Shown here piece after piece: positions 9,661-17,285 of a stretch of DNA of 64,000 bases. The translations under genes were made by a program, and so were the position numbers. The first letter of the stretch is position 1. Each line of letters begins with the position of its first letter. The DNA comes from Vibrio sp. BS-M-Sm-2 (GTDB taxonomy: Bacteria; Pseudomonadota; Gammaproteobacteria; Enterobacterales; Vibrionaceae). Location: assembly GCF_041504345.1 (NCBI RefSeq), contig NZ_CP167894.1:124001-188000 (forward strand). The letters run 5' to 3'. The notes under the pieces are model-generated. The model was not told the origin of the DNA, did no database searches, and saw nothing but the letters and a program-made list of their open reading frames with translations.

Positions 9661-10527
9661 ATGTGGCAGGCCATTTCTCAACAACTTTCAGATACTCTTC
9701 TATTTAACTTTCAGATTACTGAACGTACTAAGGTTTCTGGTGGCGACATTAACGATTGCTATATGATCAGCGATGGTAATGAACGTTACTTTGTGAAAGT
9801 GAACCAGCGAGAATTTTTACCTAAGTTTGAAATTGAAGCTGAAAACTTGCGTTTGCTAAGAGAGACTTCCACCGTTTATGTTCCCGAATTGGTACTGATT
9901 GGTAAAACCAAAGAGTGCTCTTTCATTATCCTCAATTACTTGCCAACCAAGCCACTTGAAACGGGTAATAACAGCTTTGATTTCGGGGTCCAGCTTGCTC
10001 GCCTTCATCTGTGGGGTGAGCAAAAAGAGTTCGGTTGCGACCAAGACAACTATATCGGCAGTACACTTCAACCTAATCCTTGGCATAAGAAATGGGGCCG
10101 TTTTTTTTCTGAGCAGCGCATTGGTTTCCAACTCCAGTTGCTAAAAGAAAAAGGCATCGAATTCGGTGACATCGATGACATCGTTGATGTGGTGAATATG
10201 CGTCTTGCAGGCCACAACCCTCGCCCTTCTTTGCTTCATGGGGACCTCTGGAATGGCAACGTCGCAAATTCAGCCTTTGGGCCAATCTGTTATGACCCTG
10301 CTTGTTATTGGGGCGATCATGAATGTGATTTGGCGTTAACGGAATTGTTTGAAGGGTTTCCAAAAGAGTTTTATGAAGGTTACCAGAGCGTCAATCCACT
10401 CGACGTTGGCTATACTGATCGGAAAGACATTTACAACTTGTACCATCTTCTTAACCACTGCAATCAATTTGGCGGCGAATATTTAGCACAAACTGAAGCA
10501 TGCATTCAGAAGATACAGGCCGTTTAA
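9661..10527 (+). CDS. Fructosamine kinase family protein
   Basis: A 288-residue member of the fructosamine-3-kinase / YniA family, which has the aminoglycoside phosphotransferase fold. These cytosolic enzymes phosphorylate sugar groups on glycated amines (ketosamines), allowing them to be removed. The catalytic loop LLHGDLWNGN and the metal-binding segment YDPACYWGDHECDLAL are intact, as is an ATP-binding KVN region near residue 50. Length is typical (about 288-290). AGGA precedes the ATG by 6 nt. Single gene; natural substrate not known for the bacterial proteins in most cases. Confidence 0.88.
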   Translation: MWQAISQQLSDTLLFNFQITERTKVSGGDINDCYMISDGNERYFVKVNQREFLPKFEIEAENLRLLRETSTVYVPELVLIGKTKECSFIILNYLPTKPLETGNNSFDFGVQLARLHLWGEQKEFGCDQDNYIGSTLQPNPWHKKWGRFFSEQRIGFQLQLLKEKGIEFGDIDDIVDVVNMRLAGHNPRPSLLHGDLWNGNVANSAFGPICYDPACYWGDHECDLALTELFEGFPKEFYEGYQSVNPLDVGYTDRKDIYNLYHLLNHCNQFGGEYLAQTEACIQKIQAV

Positions 10528-10643
10528 TATCAATCACAGCTAGCGACTGGGGTCGATATAAGTTGCAATGTTCGATATTGCTATTTATTACGATCTATTC
10601 AAGCTACTACGATTGTTACAAGTTACAGTGAGGAGAATTCGCC

Positions 10644-10847
10644 ATGCATAAATACACAGAGAAACATGTCTCCTGCCCCCACTGTGGGCATGCAATCAGC
10701 ATAACGCTCGATGCTTCTAATGGGAGCCAAGATTTTTATGACGATTGCCCTGCATGTTGCAATGCCATTCACCTCGACATGCAGGTAGATGAAGTAAGAG
10801 ACAGAATTCATCTTTCGATTGATGCAGACGATGAACAAGTCTTCTGA
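10644..10847 (+). CDS. CPXCG motif-containing cysteine-rich protein
   Basis: A 67-residue protein with two Cys pairs, CPHCGH and CPACC, typical of the small CPXCG cysteine-rich family; probably a single zinc ribbon. The rest is acidic (QVDEVRDRIHLSIDADDEQ). A strong ribosome binding site (GAGGAG) precedes the ATG by 8 nt. Function unknown. Its original downstream terminator has been split by an IS4-type element (see 10885-10908 and 12342-12362). Confidence 0.85.
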   Translation: MHKYTEKHVSCPHCGHAISITLDASNGSQDFYDDCPACCNAIHLDMQVDEVRDRIHLSIDADDEQVF

Positions 10848-10897
10848 AATACACCTTCTCTTAGTGAGCTAGAGCAAATTAAAATTACAAAAAAGAG

Positions 10898-10908
10898 CAC
10901 GTTATGTG
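10898..10908. repeat. Target-site duplication, left copy (CACGTTATGTG)
   Basis: CACGTTATGTG next to the left end of the IS4-type element, repeated exactly at 12342-12352 after its right end. The 11-bp length fits the IS4 subgroup. Because the target is itself near-palindromic, the duplication could also be read as slightly shorter. Confidence 0.85.
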
Positions 10909-10911
10909 TAA

Positions 10912-10940
10912 TGCCAGTCAGTTAAGCTGACTGGCATTTT
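10912..10940 (+). terminator. Terminator-like hairpin at the left end of the IS4-type element
   Basis: GCCAGTCAG-TTAAG-CTGACTGGC is a perfect 9-bp stem with a 5-nt loop followed by ATTTTTT on the plus strand. It would stop transcripts entering the element from the CPXCG gene side. It uses the terminal inverted repeat as its 5' arm. Confidence 0.7.
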
Positions 10941-12248
10941 TTCTGTTTGTTGCATATTTCTTGGGTTTCAGTTTTACCCAGCGAGGATAGCTTCTATCTT
11001 CTCTTCGGGGTGGTAGGATAAACATAGATACTTGCTGTAATAACACTTCATAGTGTTTAGGTAGTTTTCCCGGGCTCGTTAAAGGTAAAGCAGCGAAGTA
11101 TTGAGTCACAGCCATGGCACTACTCGTAAAGCTTAATTGATTCGGCCAGATGCTTCTAACTTACTCGCTGCTTTTGTCATAACCTGCCTTATAAGGTTAT
11201 AGGCTAACAAAATTCCCCAGAGCTCCTGTTTGACCATATCTGGCCGCTTACTTCGCAATGTATACTCACTATCCAGCAAGGTTTGCTTCATTTCCCGATA
11301 GCCTAATTCGATCTCCCAACGATAGCGATAGAGCTCTACGATGTCTTCACCAGGAAAGCGCAACCCATCACACATTGATGTAAGTACCTGATATTCCTTA
11401 CCCTTGATAATTTTCGATACTAACCTTGCTTCTATTGTCTCAGGGAGATCACTGAACTTCTTTCTTGCCTGAGGTGTTGTTTTTATGGCAACGATAGCGT
11501 CACTCCGGCTATATTTATGGACGACTTCATACTGAAAGTCCTTTCTCACAGGGAGCATCCAATGCCTTTCTTGACCTACTTTGTTCCAACGATTAAGCAG
11601 CCCTAAAGAGTAATATCCTTTATCAAAAATAGTCAGAGAATGATTTGGTGTTTGCTCGATGAGCTCTTCTGCGAGCCGCATTTCGCTGGTGCGATAGTCA
11701 GAGAATGCACTATCGATTAGTTGATGACTTGTAAGCTCCATCAAGCAAACCATACGTACCTTAGGGTAAATATTTTCAGATGATTGATTACGCTGTGCTT
11801 TAAATTCTTGATGATTTTCAGGTGTATCTGTTGTTCTCCAAACGACACCATCGACGGAGAGAAGGTTTAATCCACACCAAGTTTCGAAGTTAGACGCTTG
11901 ATAGCTATGCGCTGCCATCTTCTTAAAGACTTGCTTTACACCTTCTTCACCTAATCTCTGCCTCGCTTGAACAACAGCACTTGGTGCAACAAAACGTTGT
12001 TTGTCTGGCAGGACAATATCGAGTTGGTTAGCGATATCCCAAACAGATTGTTGACGAAAGAGACTCATTCCAACAACGGACCAAAGTACTGCTTCCAAAG
12101 GTAACCGTCTTCTTCTAACGGTTGCTACGCCAGCTTGCTCAAAGCCTTGCTGGATAAGCTCTGGACTAAGAATGTCAGAGTATTTGTCAAAGTGATGGAA
12201 GGTATTACATGACCGAAAAGTATTAGCAAGTTGGCTTTCTAAAGACAT
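10918..12248 (-). pseudogene. IS4-family transposase, frameshifted near the C-terminus
   Basis: The first frame (12248 down to 11133) gives 371 residues of an IS4-type DDE transposase: [25 protein letters not shown], and the YREMK signature of the C-terminal catalytic block ([12 protein letters not shown]). It ends early at TAA after KLEASGRIN. The rest of the family C-terminus continues in another frame ([15 protein letters not shown], then AVTQYFAALPLTSPG to 10918). Adding one G at about 11152 (GAAGGCATC for GAAGCATC) would restore a protein of about 443 residues, the usual IS4 length. So a 1-bp deletion has probably disabled it. The catalytic residues themselves are upstream of the break. 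Confidence 0.85.
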
Positions 12249-12250
12249 AA

Positions 12251-12284
12251 AAAATCCGATATTAGTTTCCTAATATCGGATTTT
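12251..12284 (-). promoter_or_regulatory. Long hairpin directly before the IS4-type transposase start
   Basis: A perfect 14-bp stem AAAATCCGATATTA / TAATATCGGATTTT with a 6-nt loop ends 2 nt before the transposase ATG. On the mRNA the only Shine-Dalgarno-like sequence (AGGAA) lies in the loop. Such a structure could limit translation from transcripts that run into the element from outside. Confidence 0.55.
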
Positions 12285-12341
12285 GAAGCCTTTTGAGGAT
12301 CGGTCAAATGATCTCACAAATTTCTTAACTGATCGGCATTA

Positions 12342-12362
12342 CACGTTATGTGCTCTTTTTTG
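12342..12362. repeat. Target-site duplication, right copy, and second half of the split terminator
   Basis: CACGTTATGTG at 12342-12352 repeats 10898-10908. It is followed by GTGCTCTTTTTT (ending at 12362), which would pair with AAAAAAGAGCAC at 10889-10900 if the insertion sequence were absent. Confidence 0.8.
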
Positions 12363-12367
12363 TAGCG

Positions 12368-12976
12368 TTACTTCTGGTTCGCTAGTACGCGTTCAACGGT
12401 ATCAACAATAGCCTGTGTTTGAGGATCAAACTCAATGTTTACTTGGTCACCTACTTCACGGCCGCCAAACAGAGTACGATTCAGCGTTTCTGGAATCAGG
12501 TGAACAGAGAAACGGTTCTCTTCCACTTCACCGATCGTCAATGAACAACCATCAACGCCGATGTAGCCCTTGCTTAACACATACTTCATTGATTCTTGAG
12601 GTAGTTCAAACCAGAGCGTGCGGTTGTTTTCTGTCTTAATCACATCAACCAAGTTAGCCATCAACGTAATGTGACCAGACATGCTATGCCCGCCAATTTC
12701 ATCACCAAACTTTGCTGCACGCTCAATATTCACTTTGTCACCAACATTCAGTTGGCCCAAGTTCGTCAATCTTAATGTGGCTTGCATTAAATCAAAGGCG
12801 ATCTGGTTACCTGAAATTTCCGTTACCGTTAAGCAACAACCGTTATGAGCTACTGAAGCACCAATTGCTAATCCCTCAACCATTTCGTCGCTTAGCTCAA
12901 TGGTATGAGTTTGAAACAACTCTTTTTTATTTATAGCAACCAGTGTTGCCATGCCTTGAACGATACCTGTAAACAT
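12368..12976 (-). CDS. ribE: Riboflavin synthase, alpha subunit
   Basis: A 202-residue riboflavin synthase that dismutates two molecules of 6,7-dimethyl-8-ribityllumazine to riboflavin and the pyrimidinedione, in the cytosol. The two homologous lumazine-binding halves are visible: MFTGIVQG with [11 protein letters not shown] in the first and GHSMSGHI with [12 protein letters not shown] in the second. Length is typical. The ATG at 12976 (MFTGIV) is preferred over an upstream start at 12994 because AGGAA lies just before it and the family begins MFTGIV. It is a single gene away from the other rib genes. No FMN riboswitch was recognised upstream; the space holds a repeat element. Called ribC in some nomenclatures. 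Confidence 0.94.
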   Translation of the reverse strand: MFTGIVQGMATLVAINKKELFQTHTIELSDEMVEGLAIGASVAHNGCCLTVTEISGNQIAFDLMQATLRLTNLGQLNVGDKVNIERAAKFGDEIGGHSMSGHITLMANLVDVIKTENNRTLWFELPQESMKYVLSKGYIGVDGCSLTIGEVEENRFSVHLIPETLNRTLFGGREVGDQVNIEFDPQTQAIVDTVERVLANQK

Positions 12977-12996
12977 AAGATTCCTATTTAGCATTC

Positions 12997-13278
12997 TAGG
13001 GCGTGTTGACCTTTCGTGGTTAAATTTTGTTCGAGATAAAAGCGTTTTAATCGCGGCGAGGGGGAAGTAGCCTAGTCATTCTAAGTAAATCTCCCTCAAC
13101 AAAGAGTAAAACGCTTTTTGCGGGGGCGCCCAGCTCGAACCCTTCGGGCAGCGTTTGCTGGTCATTTTTACTACGTTATCGGCTTCTCATGTAGGCTAGC
13201 TACACATCGACGCCTCTGCCTTGTATAAATACCCAGCAACTCGCTGCAAAAATCAGCTCGAAAGATCAATACGCCCTA
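12997..13278. repeat. MITE-like repeat element with 20-bp terminal inverted repeats
   Basis: A 282-bp non-coding block bounded by TAGGGCGTGTTGACCTTTCG (12997-13016) and its near-perfect reverse complement at 13259-13278 (18 of 20 matching). Inside are further paired arms: AAAAGCGTTTTA (13038-13049) with TAAAACGCTTTT (13107-13118), and GCAGCGTTTGCTGG with a CCAGCAACTCGCTGC counterpart. No ORF lies within. It sits between the divergent ribE and norM genes. The structure fits a non-autonomous miniature element or a structured intergenic repeat. I believe similar blocks occur in other Vibrio genomes, but this could not be checked. Confidence 0.72.
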
Positions 13279-13417
13279 ATAACAGTTTTTCATAGCAGTT
13301 ATTGTGACATTTCTTTATGATTCGTCCAGTGGAAGCTTAAGATCATTGTCTCTGATTCCTTCAGAATGTCCTTTCCTACACTATTATTCTAATTTTCCCT
13401 CTTATTTGGAGTTGTTT

Positions 13418-14788
13418 GTGCATCGTTACAAAGAAGAATCCTCGAATCTAATCAAACTTGCGGCTCCTGTATTGATTGCATCTGTCGCACAAACTGGAAT
13501 GGGTTTTGTTGATACCGTGATGGCAGGTGGCGTAAGTGCTATCGATATGGCGGCGGTTTCGATTGCAGCAAGTATCTGGCTACCATCAATTTTATTTGGT
13601 GTCGGTCTATTGATGGCATTGGTTCCTGTCGTTGCACAACTGAATGGTTCTGGTCGACAAGTCAAAATTCCATTTGAGATTCAACAAGGTGCGTTTTTAG
13701 CGCTCGTCATCTCCCTTCCAATCATTGGTGTACTTTTTCAAACACAATTGATATTGGAGTGGATGGACATTGAACAACTCATGGCGGAAAAGACCATCGG
13801 CTATATGAATGCGGTGATGTTTGCTGTACCTGCTTTTTTGTTGTTCCAAACCTTGCGAAGCTTTACTGATGGTATGTCTTTAACTAAGCCTGCAATGGTG
13901 ATTGGTTTTATTGGCTTGCTATTGAACATCCCGCTTAACTGGATGTTCGTATACGGAAAACTTGGAGCTCCTGCTCTGGGTGGTGTTGGCTGTGGCGTTG
14001 CAACGGCTATCGTATATTGGGTGATGTTTGCACTGCTGTTTGCTTACGTTTTAACATCAAAGCGTTTGGCGAAAATCAATATCTTCGGTACGTTCCATAA
14101 GCCTCAGCTCAAAGCACAAATTCGTCTGTTTAGACTTGGCTTCCCAGTAGCGGCCGCTATCTTCTTCGAGGTAACTCTGTTTGCGGTGGTTTCTCTGTTG
14201 GTTGCCCCATTAGGTTCATTGATTGTTGCTGCGCACCAAGTCGCGATCAACTTCTCTTCGCTGGTTTTCATGATTCCAATGAGTATCGGTGCTGCTGTGA
14301 GTATTCGTGTTGGCCATAAGTTAGGCGAAAACAACACCGAAGGCGCGAAGATTGCGACACACGTTGGTATCATTGTTGGCTTGGTCACAGCCTTAATGAC
14401 AGCTGCATTAACTGTATTGTTCAGAGAGCAAGTTTCATTGCTCTATACAGAGAACACGGCGGTAATTACTGTTGCAATGCAATTGCTTTTATTCGCGGCG
14501 GTTTATCAATGCACCGACGCCATCCAAGTTATCGCTGCAGGTGCTCTGCGTGGCTACAAAGATATGCGTTCAATCTTCAACATTACCTTTGTTGCTTACT
14601 GGTTGCTTGGCCTTCCTATCGGCTACATCTTAGGAATGAAAGATTGGATTGTTGAACCTATGGGCGCGCACGGCTTCTGGATTGGTTTCATTGTTGGTCT
14701 AACGTCAGCAGCGATTATGCTGGGTATGCGCTTACACTGGATGCACAAGCAGGACGACGACGTACAGTTAGAATTTAGTTCTCGCTAG
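13418..14788 (+). CDS. norM: Multidrug efflux MATE transporter NorM
   Basis: A 456-residue, 12-helix MATE-family exporter that pumps cationic drugs (for example norfloxacin, ethidium) out in exchange for Na+ or H+. It starts VHRYKEESSNLIKLAAPV (GTG start at 13418), like the known Vibrio NorM N-terminus, and GGAG sits 7 nt before the GTG. The upstream ATG at 13304 would add 38 hydrophilic residues without family support. MATE marks include QTGMGFVDTVMAG and LNIPLNWMFVYGK. It is a single gene, divergent from ribE across the repeat element. Confidence 0.92.
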   Translation: MHRYKEESSNLIKLAAPVLIASVAQTGMGFVDTVMAGGVSAIDMAAVSIAASIWLPSILFGVGLLMALVPVVAQLNGSGRQVKIPFEIQQGAFLALVISLPIIGVLFQTQLILEWMDIEQLMAEKTIGYMNAVMFAVPAFLLFQTLRSFTDGMSLTKPAMVIGFIGLLLNIPLNWMFVYGKLGAPALGGVGCGVATAIVYWVMFALLFAYVLTSKRLAKINIFGTFHKPQLKAQIRLFRLGFPVAAAIFFEVTLFAVVSLLVAPLGSLIVAAHQVAINFSSLVFMIPMSIGAAVSIRVGHKLGENNTEGAKIATHVGIIVGLVTALMTAALTVLFREQVSLLYTENTAVITVAMQLLLFAAVYQCTDAIQVIAAGALRGYKDMRSIFNITFVAYWLLGLPIGYILGMKDWIVEPMGAHGFWIGFIVGLTSAAIMLGMRLHWMHKQDDDVQLEFSSR

Positions 14789-14827
14789 ATTCGTACTCGT
14801 TAAACCGGTGTGTCTGATATCGAATAC

Positions 14828-14860
14828 GAAAAAGAGCGCTGATCTTCAGGGCTCTTTTTC
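14828..14860 (+). terminator. Rho-independent terminator after norM
   Basis: Perfect 10-bp stem GAAAAAGAGC / GCTCTTTTTC with a 13-nt loop, 40 bp after the norM stop. The A and T runs on the two sides make it possibly bidirectional, serving the converging DNA ligase gene too. Confidence 0.88.
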
Positions 14861-14921
14861 GTTTATTGGCGGGCGTATTATTTAGTCATACTAACTACTG
14901 GTCAGATAGATTGTATTTGTC

Positions 14922-15764
14922 TTAATAGTCACTTTTCTCTCTAACAAAGCGCGCAAACTTGGGTTTCCCATTTTGAGTAAAACCATTGTAGCGAAACGTA
15001 ATACGACTGCCGATTTCAGGTGGTGCGAGTCTCATTTCGTCACTGAACCCGCTACCAATATAGAACTCAATCCCCTCCTCCGTGTGGACCAATATAGAAC
15101 CCATCATTCCTTTATACTTTCCTGTCCCGCCTTTATAGCCAATAACCGTAGCTTCAGCATCATGATGCCTTTTAAGCTTTAACAGGTCATTACTTCGCCC
15201 TGCTTGATAACGGCTTGTGATCTTTCTTAGCATCAAACCTTCGCCATTACGTTCGTCGATATTATCTAACTGATGGAACAGTGCATCTTCACTATGAATA
15301 GGGAAATGCTCTATGTAATTGACATGAGGTTCACCAATCATACTGACCCAGTGTAAAATGTTGTAATAGCGCTTTTGATAATCTCCTGCAGCCCCTGGCA
15401 TATCAAACAGCATGAAGTCTATTTGGCGCCAAGCTGTATCACTAGGTGTGTGATCGAGAACAGTAGATTGAACTAAGTGAAACTTGCCTCTTCCTGCCCA
15501 CAACTCTCCTTCGAGATGTACCTTAGGCAAGTTTTCCGTAAACCACTTCGGTGAATAAATGCGATTCCCATTACGAGTATAGAGATGTTTACCATCCCAC
15601 AGAGCCCGAATCCCATCGAGCTTCTCACTCTTCCAGTATTCAGAAACATCAATGCCTTGTTTATATGTGTTTGCCAGCACCAAGTGATCCGGAGGTAAAT
15701 AGGATGAATGAGAAGAAAGCGAACACGCCCATAGAGTTGCTATAGCCAGTTTGGTTAGTCTCAT
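14922..15764 (-). CDS. Secreted ATP-dependent DNA ligase (Lig E type)
   Basis: A 280-residue minimal ATP-dependent DNA ligase with an N-terminal signal peptide (MRLTKLAIATLWACSLSS), so it probably acts in the periplasm or outside. The adenylation motif is EKLDGIRALW with the nucleotide-accepting Lys, followed by RNGN, EGELW, EGLMLR, and motif V LLKLKRHHDAEATV; a C-terminal OB-fold then follows. Family members are known from Haemophilus, Neisseria and Vibrio. The ATG at 15764 is preceded by ACGGAG. The gene diverges from sypA, sharing a 294-bp region that holds SypG-type sites. A lipoprotein reading (LWAC) is possible but the Trp before Ala is unusual. Confidence 0.9.
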   Translation of the reverse strand: MRLTKLAIATLWACSLSSHSSYLPPDHLVLANTYKQGIDVSEYWKSEKLDGIRALWDGKHLYTRNGNRIYSPKWFTENLPKVHLEGELWAGRGKFHLVQSTVLDHTPSDTAWRQIDFMLFDMPGAAGDYQKRYYNILHWVSMIGEPHVNYIEHFPIHSEDALFHQLDNIDERNGEGLMLRKITSRYQAGRSNDLLKLKRHHDAEATVIGYKGGTGKYKGMMGSILVHTEEGIEFYIGSGFSDEMRLAPPEIGSRITFRYNGFTQNGKPKFARFVREKSDY

Positions 15765-15924
15765 CACTTGCTCCGTATTAATAACTCCCTTAATCCTAAG
15801 CGTTTCAACGTACAGTTAGACAATCTATGCCAGAAGATGCGACCCACACACCAACCTTATTTATCTTTAGCTTTCATTCACAAAATTAATGGCTTGTAGG
15901 TCTCAAAAGTACATCCAATTTTAG

Positions 15925-15939
15925 TTCTCATATTGAGAA
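15925..15939. promoter_or_regulatory. SypG-type enhancer palindrome upstream of sypA (site 1)
   Basis: TTCTCATATTGAGAA, a perfect palindrome (TTCTCA-N3-TGAGAA), 71 bp before the -24 element of the sypA promoter. The syp enhancer known from V. fischeri begins TTCTCANNNTG, which this matches. The same motif recurs near the two other sigma54 promoters of the locus. Confidence 0.75.
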
Positions 15940-15946
15940 ACGACCT

Positions 15947-15961
15947 TTCTCAATATGAGAT
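15947..15961. promoter_or_regulatory. SypG-type enhancer palindrome upstream of sypA (site 2)
   Basis: TTCTCAATATGAGAT, the same palindrome with one mismatch at the last base, 22 bp (two helical turns) after site 1, so both sites face the same side of the DNA. Confidence 0.72.
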
Positions 15962-16009
15962 AGAGATTAAGAATGGCATTAACTCGTTGAAAAATAACAA
16001 CATAAAAGT

Positions 16010-16025
16010 TGGCACATTCAGTGCA
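16010..16025 (+). promoter_or_regulatory. Sigma54 (-24/-12) promoter of sypA
   Basis: TGGCAC-ATTCA-GTGCA matches the sigma54 consensus TGGCAC-N5-TTGCA except for one T. Spacing between GG and GC is exact. The predicted start site lies near 16037, just before the AAAGGAG ribosome binding site of sypA. Confidence 0.8.
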
Positions 16026-16058
16026 GTTGTTCATACATACTTTAAAGGAGATAACGCT

Positions 16059-16388
16059 ATGGAACTACGTAAGATTGATTTGAATACAACGACGCTAACG
16101 CTTTCTATCTTCGGTGATTTAGACGCAGCAGGCAGTCGTGATGCGCAAACTGACATTGATGATGTAATTTCGAACGACGGCCATCAAGAAATCGAAGTCG
16201 ATTTTAGTCAAGTAGAGTTTTTGGATTCGTCTGGTGTTGGCGCAATAGTCTACATGTTTAAGCGCTTGACCGAGCGTGAACGCAACATGCGACTTGAGAA
16301 TGTAACCGGGCAGCCACTTGAAATTATGAACCTATTACGAATAGGCCACGCTATCCCGGTAAACTCAAAAAGTCCTACTAATTCATGA
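16059..16388 (+). CDS. sypA: STAS-domain anti-sigma factor antagonist-like protein SypA
   Basis: A 109-residue single STAS domain protein. In V. fischeri SypA is a biofilm regulator whose activity is switched by Ser phosphorylation, set by SypE. The phosphorylation motif FLDSSGVGAIVYM is present, with Ser57 as the likely site. The ATG at 16059 is preceded by AAAGGAG with ideal spacing; an earlier start at 15933 would run through the promoter and is rejected. It is the first gene of the polysaccharide locus, under a sigma54 promoter. No sypE gene is present in the window, so its kinase/phosphatase is unknown here. Confidence 0.88.
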   Translation: MELRKIDLNTTTLTLSIFGDLDAAGSRDAQTDIDDVISNDGHQEIEVDFSQVEFLDSSGVGAIVYMFKRLTERERNMRLENVTGQPLEIMNLLRIGHAIPVNSKSPTNS

Positions 16389-16451
16389 TGATCCACTAAG
16401 CTAGAAGTAACAAAAATAATAATTATAAAAATAAAAACAAAGGACGTTGGC

Positions 16452-17285
16452 ATGAAATTATTCAAAAACTACATAGCCCTCTCTCTGTCTGCTCTGGTTC
16501 TGGGGTGTACTAGCTACCCAGAGTCAGGAACAGGAGGTCTCGCTGAAAGTTATGATTCAATAAATTATTTGAATTCCGACTTCTCTCCTGTCATGCCTGA
16601 TGAGCCACTTGGCCCTGAACACGGTTTGCGTTTTGATTGGCAATTAGCAAAACTTCATTTAGATGCGTTAATTCAAGAAGGTGCGCGTTGGTGTTTTCCC
16701 GCTGCGGTAGTCCAAGCTATTGAAAAGCAAAATCGTATTGCACGTGAACTACAAGGCGGTTTACTGCTAGATGCAGCCAACGACCTAGTCATCCAAAGAA
16801 AACGCCTAAACGAACTTGAAGTCCAGCTAGACTATGTGACATCACAAGCCCGTTGTGAGCCACCAAAAAATGAAAATCAATTTAGAATACAATTGTCGGT
16901 TATCGAACAGTTGTATGACTTACTTAATGTTGATAACCAATTCGCAGAAGACTCTATTGAAGTCAATCCCAAGTATATGGGAAGACTTGCTGAAGCGACA
17001 GCGCTACTCAAAGAACACAAGTCTTTGGACCTAGTTGTTACAGGCCATGCTGATGCGACTGGGACCGAAGAATATAACGACAAGTTAGCACTTGGACGAG
17101 CTAAACAAGTCGAACGCTACCTGACTATTTTTGGCTTGGGTGCTCAACGAATCAAAGCCGTCTCTGTCGGCGAAACCGTTCCTCTTTTTGAGGGCGAATC
17201 AGACGGTACGCGTTTAACTAACCGTCGAGTCAGCATAGAAGTTATCTCACCTAAAAACGCCGAGAAAATGGGAGGTGGGCTATGA
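16452..17285 (+). CDS. sypB: OmpA-family outer-membrane lipoprotein SypB
   Basis: A 277-residue lipoprotein with signal peptide and lipobox LVLGC (Cys at about residue 19). The C-terminal 110 residues form an OmpA peptidoglycan-binding domain, with VVTGHADATGTEEYNDKLALGRA and NRRVSIEVI. The middle part is helical. It probably anchors the export machinery to the cell wall. AAAGGA precedes the ATG. Its stop overlaps the sypC start (ATGA), showing translational coupling within the sypABCD unit. Confidence 0.85.
   Translation: MKLFKNYIALSLSALVLGCTSYPESGTGGLAESYDSINYLNSDFSPVMPDEPLGPEHGLRFDWQLAKLHLDALIQEGARWCFPAAVVQAIEKQNRIARELQGGLLLDAANDLVIQRKRLNELEVQLDYVTSQARCEPPKNENQFRIQLSVIEQLYDLLNVDNQFAEDSIEVNPKYMGRLAEATALLKEHKSLDLVVTGHADATGTEEYNDKLALGRAKQVERYLTIFGLGAQRIKAVSVGETVPLFEGESDGTRLTNRRVSIEVISPKNAEKMGGGL

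Larger units (their letters stand above)
10909..12341 (-). mobile_element. IS4-family insertion sequence (1433 bp, transposase frameshifted)
   Basis: The ends are imperfect inverted repeats of 18 bp: left TAATGCCAGTCAGTTAAG, right (reverse complement) TAATGCCGATCAGTTAAG; the right one matches the known IS4 terminal sequence. The element is flanked by an 11-bp direct repeat. Length is close to IS4 (about 1.43 kb). It lies between a CPXCG gene and ribE, inside what was a bidirectional terminator: joining the flanks without the element gives AAAAAAGAGCAC-GTTAT-GTGCTCTTTTTT. Confidence 0.92.

Noticed and set aside
10918..11115. A separate 65-residue minus-strand gene
   Set aside because: Its sequence (AVTQYFAALPLTSPG onward) is the missing C-terminus of the IS4 transposase in another frame, not an independent gene.
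12977..13417. FMN riboswitch upstream of riboflavin synthase
   Set aside because: The space is taken by a repeat element with terminal inverted repeats, and no FMN-box core was recognised.
15933..16058. N-terminal extension of sypA to an ATG-like start at 15933
   Set aside because: It would place the enhancer palindrome and sigma54 promoter inside the gene, and the ribosome binding site supports 16059.
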